From the NCBI RefSeq assembly GCF_900258515.1, contig NZ_LT984884.1:1225681-1289680 (forward strand): DNA of 64,000 nucleotides. The letters are read 5' to 3'. The notes below the pieces were generated by a model. The model saw only the letters and a list, made by a program, of their open reading frames with translations. It was not told the DNA's origin and did no database searches. Position numbers and translations under genes: made by a program. The DNA comes from Lentibacillus sp. Marseille-P4043 (lineage in GTDB: Bacteria > Bacillota > Bacilli > Bacillales > Amphibacillaceae). This document shows positions 29,383-39,503 of this stretch, in pieces (positions within the stretch are counted from its first letter, which is position 1; each line of letters begins with the position of its first letter).

Positions 29383-30140
29383 ATGTGCGGCCGATAATTC
29401 CGAAAACGGGCTGATGATTTAGCCTACGCGCCGATAATTTAGAAAACGGGCTGATGCTTTAGCCTACGCGCCGATGATTGAGAAAACGGGCTGATGATTT
29501 AGCCTACGCGCCGATGATTGAGAAAACGGGCCGATGTTCTGACTTGTGCGGCCGATGATTGAGAAAACGGGCCGATGTTCTGACTTGTGCGGCCGATGAT
29601 TGAGAAAACGGGCTGATGTTCTGACTTGTGCGGCCGATGATTGAGAAAACGGGCTGATGATTTAGCCTACGTGCCGATGATTGAGAAAACGGGCTGATGT
29701 TTTAGCCCACGCGCCGATGATTGAGAAAACGAGCCGATGTTTTAGCCCACGCGCCGATGATTGAGAAAACGGGCTGATGATTTAGCCTACGCGCCGATGA
29801 TTGAGAAAACGGGCTGATGTTTTAGCCCACGCGCTGATGATTGAGAAAACGGGCCGATGTTCTGACTTGTGCGGCCGATAATTCCGAAAACGGGCTGATG
29901 ATTTAGCCTACGCGCCGATAATTTAGAAAACGGGCTGATGATTTAGCTTACGCGCCGATGATTGAGAAAACGGGCTGATGTTTTAGCCTACGCGCCGATG
30001 ATTGAGAAAACGGGCTGATGATTTAGCCTACGCGCCGATAATTGAGAAAACGGGCTGATGTTTCGCCTCACGCGCCGATAATTCCGAAAACGGGTCGAAG
30101 TTTCAGCCCGTGCAGGCCGATATTCCTGCCACACGCCGAT
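29383..30140. repeat. 18-copy 40-bp tandem repeat inside the T7SS operon
   Basis: About 18 units of 40-41 bases, each made of two diverged 20-base halves: CGCCGATGATTGAGAAAACG and GGCTGATGATTTAGCCTACG. The second half also occurs as a variant with GATGTTCTGACTTGTGCG. The first two units (from 29,388) recur as units 13-14 (from 29,871), which shows block duplication. The period is not a multiple of three and no frame stays open. GC content is clearly above that of the neighbouring genes. The units are contiguous with no unique spacers. The 90 bases after the array before essB hold no other gene. Confidence 0.95.
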
Positions 30141-30233
30141 GAAATAACAACAATCTTACTGAACAGTAATGCACGTTCCTAAGCCGAATGCCATGTCTAC
30201 ATGGTTGCTTACGATATAAAGGAGTCAAAGAAT

Positions 30234-31568
30234 ATGAAGGAAAAGACGATTGAGTTTGGTGCACATACATATCAATTTGCGATTGAAGAAGATATTTGGC
30301 AATTAAAACTACCCAAATCGCAGACACGGATAAAAAATATCCAACAGATGGGTATTATGACAGAGACCTCTGATTTATTTGTGCCGGTAAAAGTTGGGGA
30401 AGAAGAGGATTTGTTTACCTTTTCCTTTTTTGTTAACCAGAAAAGAAAGCTTTGGGAAGATGTGCGGAAACTAAGTCGAAATGAAAAATTACGGTTATTA
30501 TGCAATGTAACAAGATTCCAGACTTGTCTGTCGACGAGGGTGTCATTCTTTCTTCATCCAGATAACTTAGTGTTTGATGATAACTTAATGCCCGCTTGTG
30601 TATATCGCGGGATCCGAGATCTGGTTCCACCATTCGAAGTGAATGAAGGTGATCTTCTTAAACAACTGAAATGCCTGACCATCGCTCTTTTCTCAACTAA
30701 ATTCAGTTTTGATGAACTTTATTATGGCTCATTGCAAAATGCGAAAGATACAGAGTTTGAGCAGCAGGTAAGCGCGATGAATGATCTAACACATTTGGTC
30801 GCATTTTTGGAGGAAAGTTATCAGGTCGAGCAAAGAAAAACAGAGAAAAGCATGAAAATCGTTCCAGTTAAACGCTTTCGTCTATTTAAACAATTGGCGA
30901 TTATCATGATCGTAGTTGCTATATTGCTTGCTGCGCCACTTGTTTACTATGGATTTGTCAAAGTCCCGTACCAGGATAAACTATTGGCCGCACATGATGC
31001 GTATCTAGCAGATGACTATGGAGAGGTAATTCATACACTTGAGGAAGAAGACCCGGAAAAGTTTCCTACTGCGACTAAATATATTCTTGCTTATTCATAC
31101 ATAAGTGTTGAGGAATTATCGGATAAAGAAAAAGAAGTCATTATGAAAAATGTTAGTTTAAAAAGCGACAAAAATTATTTATTATATTGGATTTATAATG
31201 GGCTTGGTGATTTTGATGCGTCTGTTGAAAAAGCGAAATTTATTGATGATCCTCAACTTATTATGTACGGTCTGATTAAACAGATCGAGCAGGCCAAAAA
31301 CAATCCAGATCTAACGGGAACGGAGCGGGATGAAAAGGTTAACGACTTACAAGCTGAGCTTAAAAAATACAGAGAAGAATACAACCTAATTCCGGAAGAA
31401 GAGGAAGAAGCAACAACCAGTGATACAGCAAATGAAATGGAAAATAATGTAGATAGTGGTACGCCGGAAGAAAATAAAGAAACAGAAGATGCAGAAAAGA
31501 AGAATACGGAAAAAGAAAAGCAACAACAGGAAAATGAAAAAGATGAGAAAAAAACCAAAAAAGAGTAG
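30234..31568 (+). CDS. essB: T7SS membrane protein EssB (YukC)
   Basis: Core T7SSb component. 444 residues: N-terminal pseudokinase-like cytosolic domain (about 1-215), a single transmembrane helix LAIIMIVVAILLAAPLVYYG (about 220-241), an extracellular helical domain, and a Lys/Glu-rich tail from about 390. AAAGGAG at 30218-30224 sets the start at ATG 30234. It is separated from esaB by the 40-bp repeat array, so its expression depends on read-through or on a promoter at the array end that I could not identify. Confidence 0.92.
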   Translation: MKEKTIEFGAHTYQFAIEEDIWQLKLPKSQTRIKNIQQMGIMTETSDLFVPVKVGEEEDLFTFSFFVNQKRKLWEDVRKLSRNEKLRLLCNVTRFQTCLSTRVSFFLHPDNLVFDDNLMPACVYRGIRDLVPPFEVNEGDLLKQLKCLTIALFSTKFSFDELYYGSLQNAKDTEFEQQVSAMNDLTHLVAFLEESYQVEQRKTEKSMKIVPVKRFRLFKQLAIIMIVVAILLAAPLVYYGFVKVPYQDKLLAAHDAYLADDYGEVIHTLEEEDPEKFPTATKYILAYSYISVEELSDKEKEVIMKNVSLKSDKNYLLYWIYNGLGDFDASVEKAKFIDDPQLIMYGLIKQIEQAKNNPDLTGTERDEKVNDLQAELKKYREEYNLIPEEEEEATTSDTANEMENNVDSGTPEENKETEDAEKKNTEKEKQQQENEKDEKKTKKE

Positions 31569-31631
31569 CGATAATTAAAACAGTTAACAGCTTGAAACAC
31601 AAGATGGATTGGTTTAGAGAGGAAGAGAAAG

Positions 31632-34600
31632 ATGGCACAAAAAACGCTAATGATAAGTTATGGTGATCAATTGCATAAATGCCATTTACCGGATGATGAG
31701 CAAAAAGAAATAACAATAGGAAATGATTGGTCTGATACCGTAACATTTGCTGCACTTGATCAATCTTTTTCCGTGAAGTGGGATGGAAAAGTATGCCATG
31801 TGAAGGGTAAAACATTACAAATGAATGAACAATTGATATTGGGGGAAGTGTTTTTTTACCTGATCGACCCAAATGAATGGCATATATATGATGTAGCCGG
31901 TAAACAGGGCATTACATTCGGAATAAATGAATATGATGATGTTCAGTTAAAGGATATTACGGTTGACTTCGCACTCACCCGGGGGTATTCACAACAATTA
32001 TTTAATCTTGAACTACATAAAGGGGTTATGTACCACAACTATTCCCGGATAACTGGAAATATACTCCTTCAATCTGGTGATGAGCTTTTTTTTGATGGAG
32101 TAACCGTTCAGATAAATGAGAGAAGTATGCAGATTATCACATCCGATAAACGTTTATCATCCAAATTAATACCGCTAATAGAGGCGGATATTCAGTATGA
32201 TGCGGAATATCCCGATTATCACCGGTCACCACGGATCATTTACCGGGAGCCGGAAGATAAACGAACGATTGCTAAGCCATCTAATAAACCATCTAAACCA
32301 AGCGAACAGTTGGCTCGGACAATTGTACCGCCGCTTGTTATGATTGCAGCGCTTGTCCTTATCACCCTTGTTCAGCCTAGAGGGATATATATAATTGTCA
32401 TGCTTGCTATGACAGTTACGACAATCATCTTTTCGATCACTTCCTATGTAAAAAGTGTGAAAAAGTACAAAGCAGATATGAAGGATCGCGATAAAACGTA
32501 CAAAGAATACTTACAACGCAAGACGAAGGAGTTGTATCTTGCAAGTGAGGAACAGCGTCATGCACTAAAATACCACTATCCAAATGTAACAGAGATCAGG
32601 GAAATGGCTATAAATGTAGATGCTCGAACATACGAAAAAACAATGTTTCATCATGATTTTCTACATTTTCGTACTGGATTAGGAAAAATCGACTCCAGTT
32701 TTGACATTGAGTTTAATGAGGAAGAGTTTACCCAGGAGAAGGATGAACTCGTTGACATGGCACGTGTCCTGCTTTCCCAGTATCAAGGAATTGCAGATGT
32801 ACCTGTTGTAACGTCACTAATGAATGGTCCTGTTGGCTTCATTGGACAGCGGGAACTGGTTTTAGAGCAATTGCAGTTATTCGTTCTGCAGACGGCACTA
32901 TTTCACAGCTATCACGATGTGCAATTCATTACCATTTTCCCGGAAGAAGAGAAAGCAGACTGGGACTGGATGCGATGGCTGCCACATGCTAGTTTGCAAG
33001 ATTTGAATGTTAGAGGATTCGTCTATCATGAGCGATCAAGAGATCAAGTTTTACATTCCCTATACCAAGTACTGAAGGAACGTAGACTTGTTTTGGATGA
33101 AAAGGAAAATAAAAATGAAAAAACGTACTTTTCACCGCATTTTGTCATACTTATTACCGATGAAAAGCTAATTTTGGATCATACCATCATGGAATTTTTC
33201 AGTGATGATCCGAGTGAACTTGGCGTATCGCTTGTATTTGTGCAAGATGTGTTGCAGTCGTTACCGGAGCATGTCAAAACTGTTATCGATATCCGCGATG
33301 CGAAAAGCGGGAATATCTTACTTGAAGAAGGCGAACTGGTAAACCGAAACTTTATACCTGATCATTTCCCAGCCGGGTTCAATAAGGAGGATATTTCGCG
33401 TGCACTCGCTCCACTTAACCATTTACAAAGCTTGAAAAATTCAATTCCAGAGAGTGTTACTTTCCTTGAAATGTATGGTGTGGAGAAAGTCGAACAGTTA
33501 GGTATTTCACAACGTTGGGAACGAAATGAGACATACAAAAGCTTAGCTGTTCCATTGGGATTGCGCGGGAAAGATGATATTGTTCAATTGAATTTACACG
33601 AAAAAGCACATGGTCCACACGGGTTAGTCGCTGGTACAACCGGATCCGGTAAATCAGAAATCATTCAATCCTATATTATTTCGCTGGCAGTGAATTTTCA
33701 CCCTTATGAAGTTGCCTTTTTACTGATCGACTATAAAGGTGGCGGAATGGCGAATTTATTCAAGAACATGCCGCATTTACTAGGGACAATTACAAACTTG
33801 GACCGTGCTCAATCAATGCGTGCGCTTGCTTCCATTAAAGCAGAACTGCAAAAACGGCAGCGTCTATTTGGAGAACACGATGTAAACCATATTAATCAAT
33901 ATCAAAAGCTGTATAAACAAGGCGAAGCAAGTGAAGCCATGCCACATCTGTTCTTAATTTCCGATGAGTTTGCTGAGTTGAAATCCGAGCAGCCAGATTT
34001 CATGAAGGAACTCGTTTCGACTGCAAGAATTGGTCGTTCATTAGGTATTCACTTGATCCTGGCAACACAAAAGCCAAGTGGTGTTGTTGACGATCAGATC
34101 TGGTCGAACTCAAAATTTAAGTTGGCGCTTAAGGTGCAAAATGCAAGTGATTCCAATGAAGTGTTAAAAACACCTGATGCTGCCGAAATCACCCTGCCAG
34201 GTCGTTCTTATTTGCAGGTCGGCAATAATGAGATTTATGAATTGTTCCAAAGTGCATGGAGCGGAGCGGATTATGTACCAGATAAAGATGATCATGAGCG
34301 AATTGACACAACGATTTATGCAATCAATGATTTGGGACAGTACACGATCTTAACTGAAGATTTAAGTGGATTAGATAAAAAGGATGAAATCGAAAAAGTA
34401 CCAACTGAATTGGATGCAGTCATTGATTATATTCATGACTATACGGAAGAACAACAAATTGAACCACTGCCACGACCATGGTTGCCACCGTTACCTGAGC
34501 GTATAGTTGCTGAGGATCTGCATCCAGTGGAATTTGAAGCAGCATGGCAAGAACCAAAAAAACCATTGCATACAACAATTGGCCTGCTGGATCAGCCAGA

Positions 34601-36074
34601 ATTGCAAGCACAAAAGCCATTAACGCTCGATTTAACAAAAGATGGTCATATTGCAGTATTCTCAAGCCCGGGTTACGGAAAGTCAACATTCCTCCAGACA
34701 TTAGTGATGGATTTGGTAAAACAGCATAACCCAGTACACTTACATGCTTATTTACTAGACTTTGGAACAAACGGATTGTTGCCATTGAAAAATTTACCAC
34801 ATGTTGCGGACACGATTTTGCTTGATGAAGTGGAAAAGATGGAGAAATTAATCCGTCTGCTATCCACAACATTGAAAGAACGAAAACATAAATTGAGTCA
34901 ATATGGTGTTGCCAATATAGAAATGTACGAAAAAGCAAGCGGGGAAACTGTTCCGAATATCTTTGTTGTCATTGATAACTATGATTCCGTTCGCGATGCA
35001 GACTTTGGTGACGAGTTTGACCGGTTAATCACGCAAGTTGCTCGTGAAGGTGCAAGTATCGGGATTCATTTAGCCATTAGCGCTGGACGACAAAGCGCAA
35101 TGCGAATGCCGCTGCTATCCAATCTGAAGCTTCAAGTTGCCCTTTACTTGATTGATCCGACAGAAGCACGGGCAATTGTTGGAAGGACAGATTTAGAGAT
35201 TGAGGAAATTGCCGGACGTGGACTTGTTAAATTGGAAGACCCAGCATTGTTCCAGGCAGTACTACCGACAGAAGGAGAAGAAGCACTGGATATTATCGAT
35301 GCTATTCAAGAAATTGCGCAACAGATGGATGCTTTTTGGGAAGGTGAACGACCAGATGAGATCCCGATGATGCCTGAAGGAGCCATTGATTTTGAACAAT
35401 TCAAGAAAAATAGAAAGACGAAAGAACGAATGAAAGATAACTTACTTCCATTGGGACTTGAATTTGAAAATGTTTCACCATTAGCTTTTAATCCGGAAGA
35501 ACATGATTATTTAACCGTTGTGAGCGATAGAAAAGATGGACTTGAGAAATTACAGCATGCCATGGCTAAAAATATTTCACTGCTTTCAGATTCCTATCAA
35601 ACGATGATAATTGACACAAACAATAAGAAACTAGCTGAAGTTGGAGATAGTGTCAATGCTTATATTTCAGAATCAGGCGGCATCGCTTCTGTAAAAAATG
35701 ATCTGATCGACGAAATTAATAATCACACAGAAAATCAACCAGATGGAAACAAGTGGATCGTTTTAATTGCTGATTTGCAAGACTTTACTGAACACAGCAA
35801 TTTAGATGAACAGGAATTAGCAGTGTTATTTGAAAATGGATCACAATCGGGAATCCATTTCGTGATATGTGGTGATTACAACTATATCGGATTAAGTTTT
35901 GAACAGATACCAAAATATGTTCGAAACAAATCCACTGCTGGTTTAATCAGCATGCGCCTTGGCGATCAAGATATATTCAAACAACCGTTTATTAGACAGG
36001 AAAAGTATCCAAATCCATATGAATGCTATTATGCAATGGATCATCAGCATGTGAAAATAAAAATTCCTAAGTGA
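31632..36074 (+). CDS. essC: T7SS FtsK/SpoIIIE-type ATPase EssC (YukBA)
   Basis: Motor ATPase of T7SSb. 1480 residues, essentially the length of S. aureus EssC. Order: two FHA-like domains (about 1-190), two membrane helices (about 232-275), then three FtsK-type ATPase domains. Domain 1 has P-loop GTTGSGKSE near 668, LLIDYKGGGM and ISDEFAEL; domain 2 has SSPGYGKST near 1012; domain 3 (about 1270 onward) has no recognisable P-loop and ends the protein. In S. aureus the C-terminal part of EssC varies with the toxin set carried, so the last domain here should match the LXG operon that follows 13 bases later. Confidence 0.96.
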   Translation: MAQKTLMISYGDQLHKCHLPDDEQKEITIGNDWSDTVTFAALDQSFSVKWDGKVCHVKGKTLQMNEQLILGEVFFYLIDPNEWHIYDVAGKQGITFGINEYDDVQLKDITVDFALTRGYSQQLFNLELHKGVMYHNYSRITGNILLQSGDELFFDGVTVQINERSMQIITSDKRLSSKLIPLIEADIQYDAEYPDYHRSPRIIYREPEDKRTIAKPSNKPSKPSEQLARTIVPPLVMIAALVLITLVQPRGIYIIVMLAMTVTTIIFSITSYVKSVKKYKADMKDRDKTYKEYLQRKTKELYLASEEQRHALKYHYPNVTEIREMAINVDARTYEKTMFHHDFLHFRTGLGKIDSSFDIEFNEEEFTQEKDELVDMARVLLSQYQGIADVPVVTSLMNGPVGFIGQRELVLEQLQLFVLQTALFHSYHDVQFITIFPEEEKADWDWMRWLPHASLQDLNVRGFVYHERSRDQVLHSLYQVLKERRLVLDEKENKNEKTYFSPHFVILITDEKLILDHTIMEFFSDDPSELGVSLVFVQDVLQSLPEHVKTVIDIRDAKSGNILLEEGELVNRNFIPDHFPAGFNKEDISRALAPLNHLQSLKNSIPESVTFLEMYGVEKVEQLGISQRWERNETYKSLAVPLGLRGKDDIVQLNLHEKAHGPHGLVAGTTGSGKSEIIQSYIISLAVNFHPYEVAFLLIDYKGGGMANLFKNMPHLLGTITNLDRAQSMRALASIKAELQKRQRLFGEHDVNHINQYQKLYKQGEASEAMPHLFLISDEFAELKSEQPDFMKELVSTARIGRSLGIHLILATQKPSGVVDDQIWSNSKFKLALKVQNASDSNEVLKTPDAAEITLPGRSYLQVGNNEIYELFQSAWSGADYVPDKDDHERIDTTIYAINDLGQYTILTEDLSGLDKKDEIEKVPTELDAVIDYIHDYTEEQQIEPLPRPWLPPLPERIVAEDLHPVEFEAAWQEPKKPLHTTIGLLDQPELQAQKPLTLDLTKDGHIAVFSSPGYGKSTFLQTLVMDLVKQHNPVHLHAYLLDFGTNGLLPLKNLPHVADTILLDEVEKMEKLIRLLSTTLKERKHKLSQYGVANIEMYEKASGETVPNIFVVIDNYDSVRDADFGDEFDRLITQVAREGASIGIHLAISAGRQSAMRMPLLSNLKLQVALYLIDPTEARAIVGRTDLEIEEIAGRGLVKLEDPALFQAVLPTEGEEALDIIDAIQEIAQQMDAFWEGERPDEIPMMPEGAIDFEQFKKNRKTKERMKDNLLPLGLEFENVSPLAFNPEEHDYLTVVSDRKDGLEKLQHAMAKNISLLSDSYQTMIIDTNNKKLAEVGDSVNAYISESGGIASVKNDLIDEINNHTENQPDGNKWIVLIADLQDFTEHSNLDEQELAVLFENGSQSGIHFVICGDYNYIGLSFEQIPKYVRNKSTAGLISMRLGDQDIFKQPFIRQEKYPNPYECYYAMDHQHVKIKIPK

Positions 36075-36087
36075 GGAGGATGGGTAG

Positions 36088-36507
36088 ATGGGCAGTTCGG
36101 CACTAAGTAGTTTATATGCGCAACGATCGACTGTTTTGGCGGGGATTGCTAACTCAAAAAATCAAATTGCCATTCTAGAGGAGAAAATCAGGCGATTACA
36201 GGAAGCATCAGGTAAACTATCCACAAGCATTTCAGAATTGGAAACAACAAAAAGTTCCATCGATGGTTTAACGATTGATGAAAGCAGATGGAAAGGGGAA
36301 AAGGAAGATAAGTTTGAGAATTATTACGACGCGTACAAAAGCAGTGTAAAAAGTTTTATTTCCAAAACAGAAGACGCGAAGCAAACAATGGAAGAGGATA
36401 TTGCCAGATATGAAAGCAAAAAGGCTGCCTATGAAACAGGACTGGCAAATCTGCAAAATACACTTGCATCTATTGATAGTCAAATAAGTGCTGCGCAAAA
36501 GGAGTGA
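36088..36507 (+). CDS. LXG-associated helical protein, YwqH-like (DUF5082)
   Basis: 139 residues, almost wholly helical with heptad-like patterns; no signal or membrane segment. The N-terminus SALSSLYAQRSTVLAGIANS and the C-terminal coiled coil resemble B. subtilis YwqH (DUF5082), which comes before YwqI and the LXG protein YwqJ. Such small partners bind LXG domains and help present them to the T7SS. GAGGAGGATGGG precedes ATG 36088. The essC stop is 13 bases upstream, so it is probably in the same transcript. Confidence 0.8.
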   Translation: MGSSALSSLYAQRSTVLAGIANSKNQIAILEEKIRRLQEASGKLSTSISELETTKSSIDGLTIDESRWKGEKEDKFENYYDAYKSSVKSFISKTEDAKQTMEEDIARYESKKAAYETGLANLQNTLASIDSQISAAQKE

Positions 36508-36513
36508 ATGTAA

Positions 36514-36819
36514 ATGGGAGAAGAAGTAGGTATTAATATAGGTGTTTTCCGTTCGAATGTTAAAAATCTAAGGTCGTCACTTTCGGATCTAGAAAGTGGC
36601 ATTAAAACAAGCCGAACATTTGATAAGACAAATATCACACCATTTATTGACGACTTGGAAAATACGATTAAAGCAATTGAACTGCTGAAAAAGTATAAGA
36701 CGCTGCTGGATACGGATATCACGACGTTGGGAGACATAGGGGAGAAGATGCGGGAAACTGATGAAAATCTGGGAAAACAACCTAGCGGTATTACAAATGG
36801 ACCGCAACCAATACGTTAA
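36514..36819 (+). CDS. LXG-associated helical protein, YwqI-like (DUF5344)
   Basis: 101 residues, helical, starting GEEVGINIGVFRSNVKNLRS and containing LESGIKTSRTFDKTNITPF. Its length, context and N-terminus fit the YwqI/DUF5344 family, the second small partner in LXG operons. It starts six bases after the preceding stop with AAAGGAGTGA as ribosome site and is followed 15 bases later by the LXG gene. Confidence 0.8.
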   Translation: MGEEVGINIGVFRSNVKNLRSSLSDLESGIKTSRTFDKTNITPFIDDLENTIKAIELLKKYKTLLDTDITTLGDIGEKMRETDENLGKQPSGITNGPQPIR

Positions 36820-36834
36820 TTGAGGGGGGATTAG

Positions 36835-38247
36835 ATGGGAAACAAAGTGGATATATCGGAGGTTATTGAGTTTTCTAACGATCTGAAAACAACATCTTCT
36901 AAAATTAAATCAAGTCTAGACCAGCTTGTGGCAAATATTGATAAGATAGATGCAATGGAATCCTTTTCGGGAAAAGCAGCAAAGAATTCAAAAGGATATT
37001 TTGAGAACTTTCATAAGGAGGGGGTTATAGATGCTTTTAATGAACTGTTCACAGATCTTAATGATAATTTAAAACAGCATTTGGAATCATTTCAATCAAA
37101 TGTAGACTCAAGTGAATCGGCTATTATTCAGAGTGACTACTTAAATGACCTGGATATTCAAATTGATATAGATTACCAAAAATTAAACGGTATCAACGAG
37201 AATATCCAGAAGGCAATAAATAATGTATCGGACATCACTAGTGCAAGTGCACCACCATTTTATTCTATTACTAATGACGAGAACGAGGTAATTGAAACAA
37301 TCGCGGAGCTGGATGGAAATTTATCATCCTTTACTGGTGAAGGAAAACACCATGATTCCCAAACAAAAGCTTTAATGGAACGCATCGAAAAGACGATGAA
37401 CTCAGTAAAAGGATCTGGTGAGGAAAGATTTAGTGATTACAAAGTAAATAAAGACTTGCAGAACTTAAAGGACTTTGTAACTATTTATTTAGCACCAGGG
37501 GTTACTGGAACGACCTCAAGCACTGCTATAGCTAAGGCAGCCAAAAATAAAGGGTTAAGTGTTTCTAAATACGTAAAAAATGGGAAAACAACTTATCGAA
37601 TAAACGCAAGTGAAGAAGCTTTAGAAGCACTAGGAGTAAAACCGGATGTTCATGCTCAAAATGCATTAAATCAAAGTGCAAAATCGGGGCAGGCGAAAGC
37701 CCCATTAAATTATTATGATAAAAAAACCGGAAAGCAAGTTTGGTCCAATGTAGGAAAAGAAGTTGTAAAGAGTCACCCCAATATGGAGGTATACAACTAT
37801 GATGAAAGTCCAACAGGGAAATTTAAATCAGTTGGGCGAGCGACTGCAAGAGGAGCAATAAATAGTGTAACGGATTTAAATCCTAAAGAGATTGTTAGTG
37901 GAAGTGTAATCAACAGGGCAGGAAAAGCATTGGGACCAGTTGGCGCGGGCTTAAATTATTATAGTAATTACAATGATGCTAAGTCAGATGGTTTAACCGG
38001 ATCAGAAGCACATACGCGTGCTGCTGTTGATACAACGATTGATACGGTAGTTGGAGGAGCTGTTCAGACAGGTGTTACAGCTGCTGTTAGTTTGGCAATC
38101 CCAATACCTGTTGTTGGAACGGCGATAGGGGTAGCTGCTGGGATTGGAGTAAACTCACTTTTAAATGTGAAGTTTGGCAAAAGTAACAAATCAGTAATGG
38201 ATCGTGCAAAGGATGCATTTCACAAATTGACGGGTTGGTTTAGTTAG
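36835..38247 (+). CDS. LXG-domain T7SS toxin, intact
   Basis: 470 residues. The N-terminal LXG domain spans about 1-205 (VDISEVIEFSNDLKTTSSKI, AMESFSGKAAKNSKGYFEN, NVDSSESAIIQSDYL). A middle region follows, and the C-terminus (about 385-450) is a glycine/alanine-rich hydrophobic stretch: VVGGAVQTGVTAAV, then IPIPVVGTAIGVAAGIG, then a short amphipathic end FHKLTGWFS. The latter fits a membrane-acting, glycine-zipper-like effector more than a nuclease; no catalytic motif is seen. It lies directly after its two small partners and before a six-helix membrane protein, the expected place for immunity. Confidence 0.85.
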   Translation: MGNKVDISEVIEFSNDLKTTSSKIKSSLDQLVANIDKIDAMESFSGKAAKNSKGYFENFHKEGVIDAFNELFTDLNDNLKQHLESFQSNVDSSESAIIQSDYLNDLDIQIDIDYQKLNGINENIQKAINNVSDITSASAPPFYSITNDENEVIETIAELDGNLSSFTGEGKHHDSQTKALMERIEKTMNSVKGSGEERFSDYKVNKDLQNLKDFVTIYLAPGVTGTTSSTAIAKAAKNKGLSVSKYVKNGKTTYRINASEEALEALGVKPDVHAQNALNQSAKSGQAKAPLNYYDKKTGKQVWSNVGKEVVKSHPNMEVYNYDESPTGKFKSVGRATARGAINSVTDLNPKEIVSGSVINRAGKALGPVGAGLNYYSNYNDAKSDGLTGSEAHTRAAVDTTIDTVVGGAVQTGVTAAVSLAIPIPVVGTAIGVAAGIGVNSLLNVKFGKSNKSVMDRAKDAFHKLTGWFS

Positions 38248-38266
38248 AGACTAGGAGGCTAAAGTA

Positions 38267-39043
38267 GTGCAAAGTAAATTACCAGAAGAAAGTTTTGCAG
38301 CATTAAGGGGACCATTTGAATCAGGGAGACAAAAACCAAAATCTTTAGCTTTTACGTTACTATTATTCGTTTTTATCCAACCCTTAATGTTCTTTTTGAC
38401 ATATGTTGTGGCCGCTGATGGGACTATTTATCCCAATAAAGATATGATAATGAATATTCATTTATGGATCACTGCAGCACTTGTATTGTTATCTATAATT
38501 TTTGCGATTCCGGTAATATATAATAAGGGTCAAATAGCCCAGTATCTATTAATTATTTTGACATCACAAAATACAGGAGCAACTTTCTTATATATAAGTT
38601 CATTATTTTTGTTAGGTTCTGATCGTCTTGGAATAGATGCTACCAAGGATTCTCTTTTAAACTTTATGTACGTAACACTAATTATTGGACTGTTAGTTTT
38701 TATTGTCACATGGATTCGGTTTTATGTGTTATTACAAAGAGGCCATTATAGAGAAGGGTCCAAAAAGGATAATCTTAGGAAGAAATTCGAAGCAAAGTCC
38801 TATTTACCAATGGCGATTATTGTTGGTACTGGGGTGGTTTATGTAATTCAATATGTAGCAAGAAATAGTTATATGATAGATATTAATGTTATGGTCGTGG
38901 TCATAATAGGGCCACTACTCTTTTTTGCTATGTTATTCGTTCTTCCCGAACAAATTGTGATTCTTTACTGTAAATACCGGTTTGAAAGCTTTAATTTTAA
39001 TAAAGATGGAAACTTAAAACCAATTAGTAGAAAGGATGCTTAG
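38267..39043 (+). CDS. Six-helix membrane protein, candidate immunity protein to the LXG toxin
   Basis: 258 residues with about six membrane helices (LAFTLLLFVFIQPLMFFLTY; IHLWITAALVLLSIIFAIPV; LLIILTSQNTGATFLYISS; YVTLIIGLLVFIVTWI; LPMAIIVGTGVVYVIQYV; MVVVIIGPLLFFAMLFVL). I do not recognise a named family. The start is GTG 38267 after AGGAGGC. It lies 19 bases after an LXG toxin that ends in a hydrophobic segment, so a membrane protein that blocks insertion or pore formation is a reasonable inference; no direct evidence is present. Confidence 0.7.
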   Translation: MQSKLPEESFAALRGPFESGRQKPKSLAFTLLLFVFIQPLMFFLTYVVAADGTIYPNKDMIMNIHLWITAALVLLSIIFAIPVIYNKGQIAQYLLIILTSQNTGATFLYISSLFLLGSDRLGIDATKDSLLNFMYVTLIIGLLVFIVTWIRFYVLLQRGHYREGSKKDNLRKKFEAKSYLPMAIIVGTGVVYVIQYVARNSYMIDINVMVVVIIGPLLFFAMLFVLPEQIVILYCKYRFESFNFNKDGNLKPISRKDA

Positions 39044-39044
39044 G

Positions 39045-39503
39045 ATGCGCATTGAGACTCGATCACTTAATTTTGATAATCTATTAATCTATGAAACTAG
39101 GCAATTAAGGAAGGACTGGCAAGAGGGCTTTTTCTTGATGGAAGATTTTACGCTTGCGGAAGGTATCTATAAGAATGGTCCAACGTTTTTTTCTGTTGCA
39201 CCTGAGAAAGGTGAAGATAAGTTTGGTAGCTTTACGTATTATTTGCCAATAAGTGAACCTGTTACATTAGCAGATGAAACAGATTTTCAATTTCAGGAAG
39301 GATTTCACATCGAAGAAGCTTTAGTTTTACGTCAAGCGGATGAGGCGACTGATTTTCATGCTGCTTATGCAGAGATAAAGAAATATGCCGGGAAAAATAA
39401 TATTTCAATAGAGGACACTTTCTATTGTGTTTTACTGGAAGTATTTGATGAATATATTATTGATTTATATGTACCGTTAAAAGATCGGGGAGATGCATCA
39501 TGA
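39045..39503 (+). CDS. DUF5085-like protein 1
   Basis: 152 residues from ATG 39045, one base after the previous stop; AAAGG at 39031 is nine bases upstream. Soluble alpha/beta protein with the pattern of DUF5085 members found in LXG operons (GPTFFSVAPEKG, then YYLPISEPV, then a C-terminal ILLEVFDEYIIDLYVPL-like end). It is a distant paralogue of the next gene: both have a central F-S motif followed by two halves of similar strand order. Function is unknown; chaperone or adaptor for toxin delivery has been suggested for small proteins in such loci only by position. Confidence 0.65.
   Translation: MRIETRSLNFDNLLIYETRQLRKDWQEGFFLMEDFTLAEGIYKNGPTFFSVAPEKGEDKFGSFTYYLPISEPVTLADETDFQFQEGFHIEEALVLRQADEATDFHAAYAEIKKYAGKNNISIEDTFYCVLLEVFDEYIIDLYVPLKDRGDAS

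Noticed and set aside
29383..30140. CRISPR array
   Set aside because: Units are contiguous and alike over their whole 40 bases, there are no unique spacers, and no cas genes are near.
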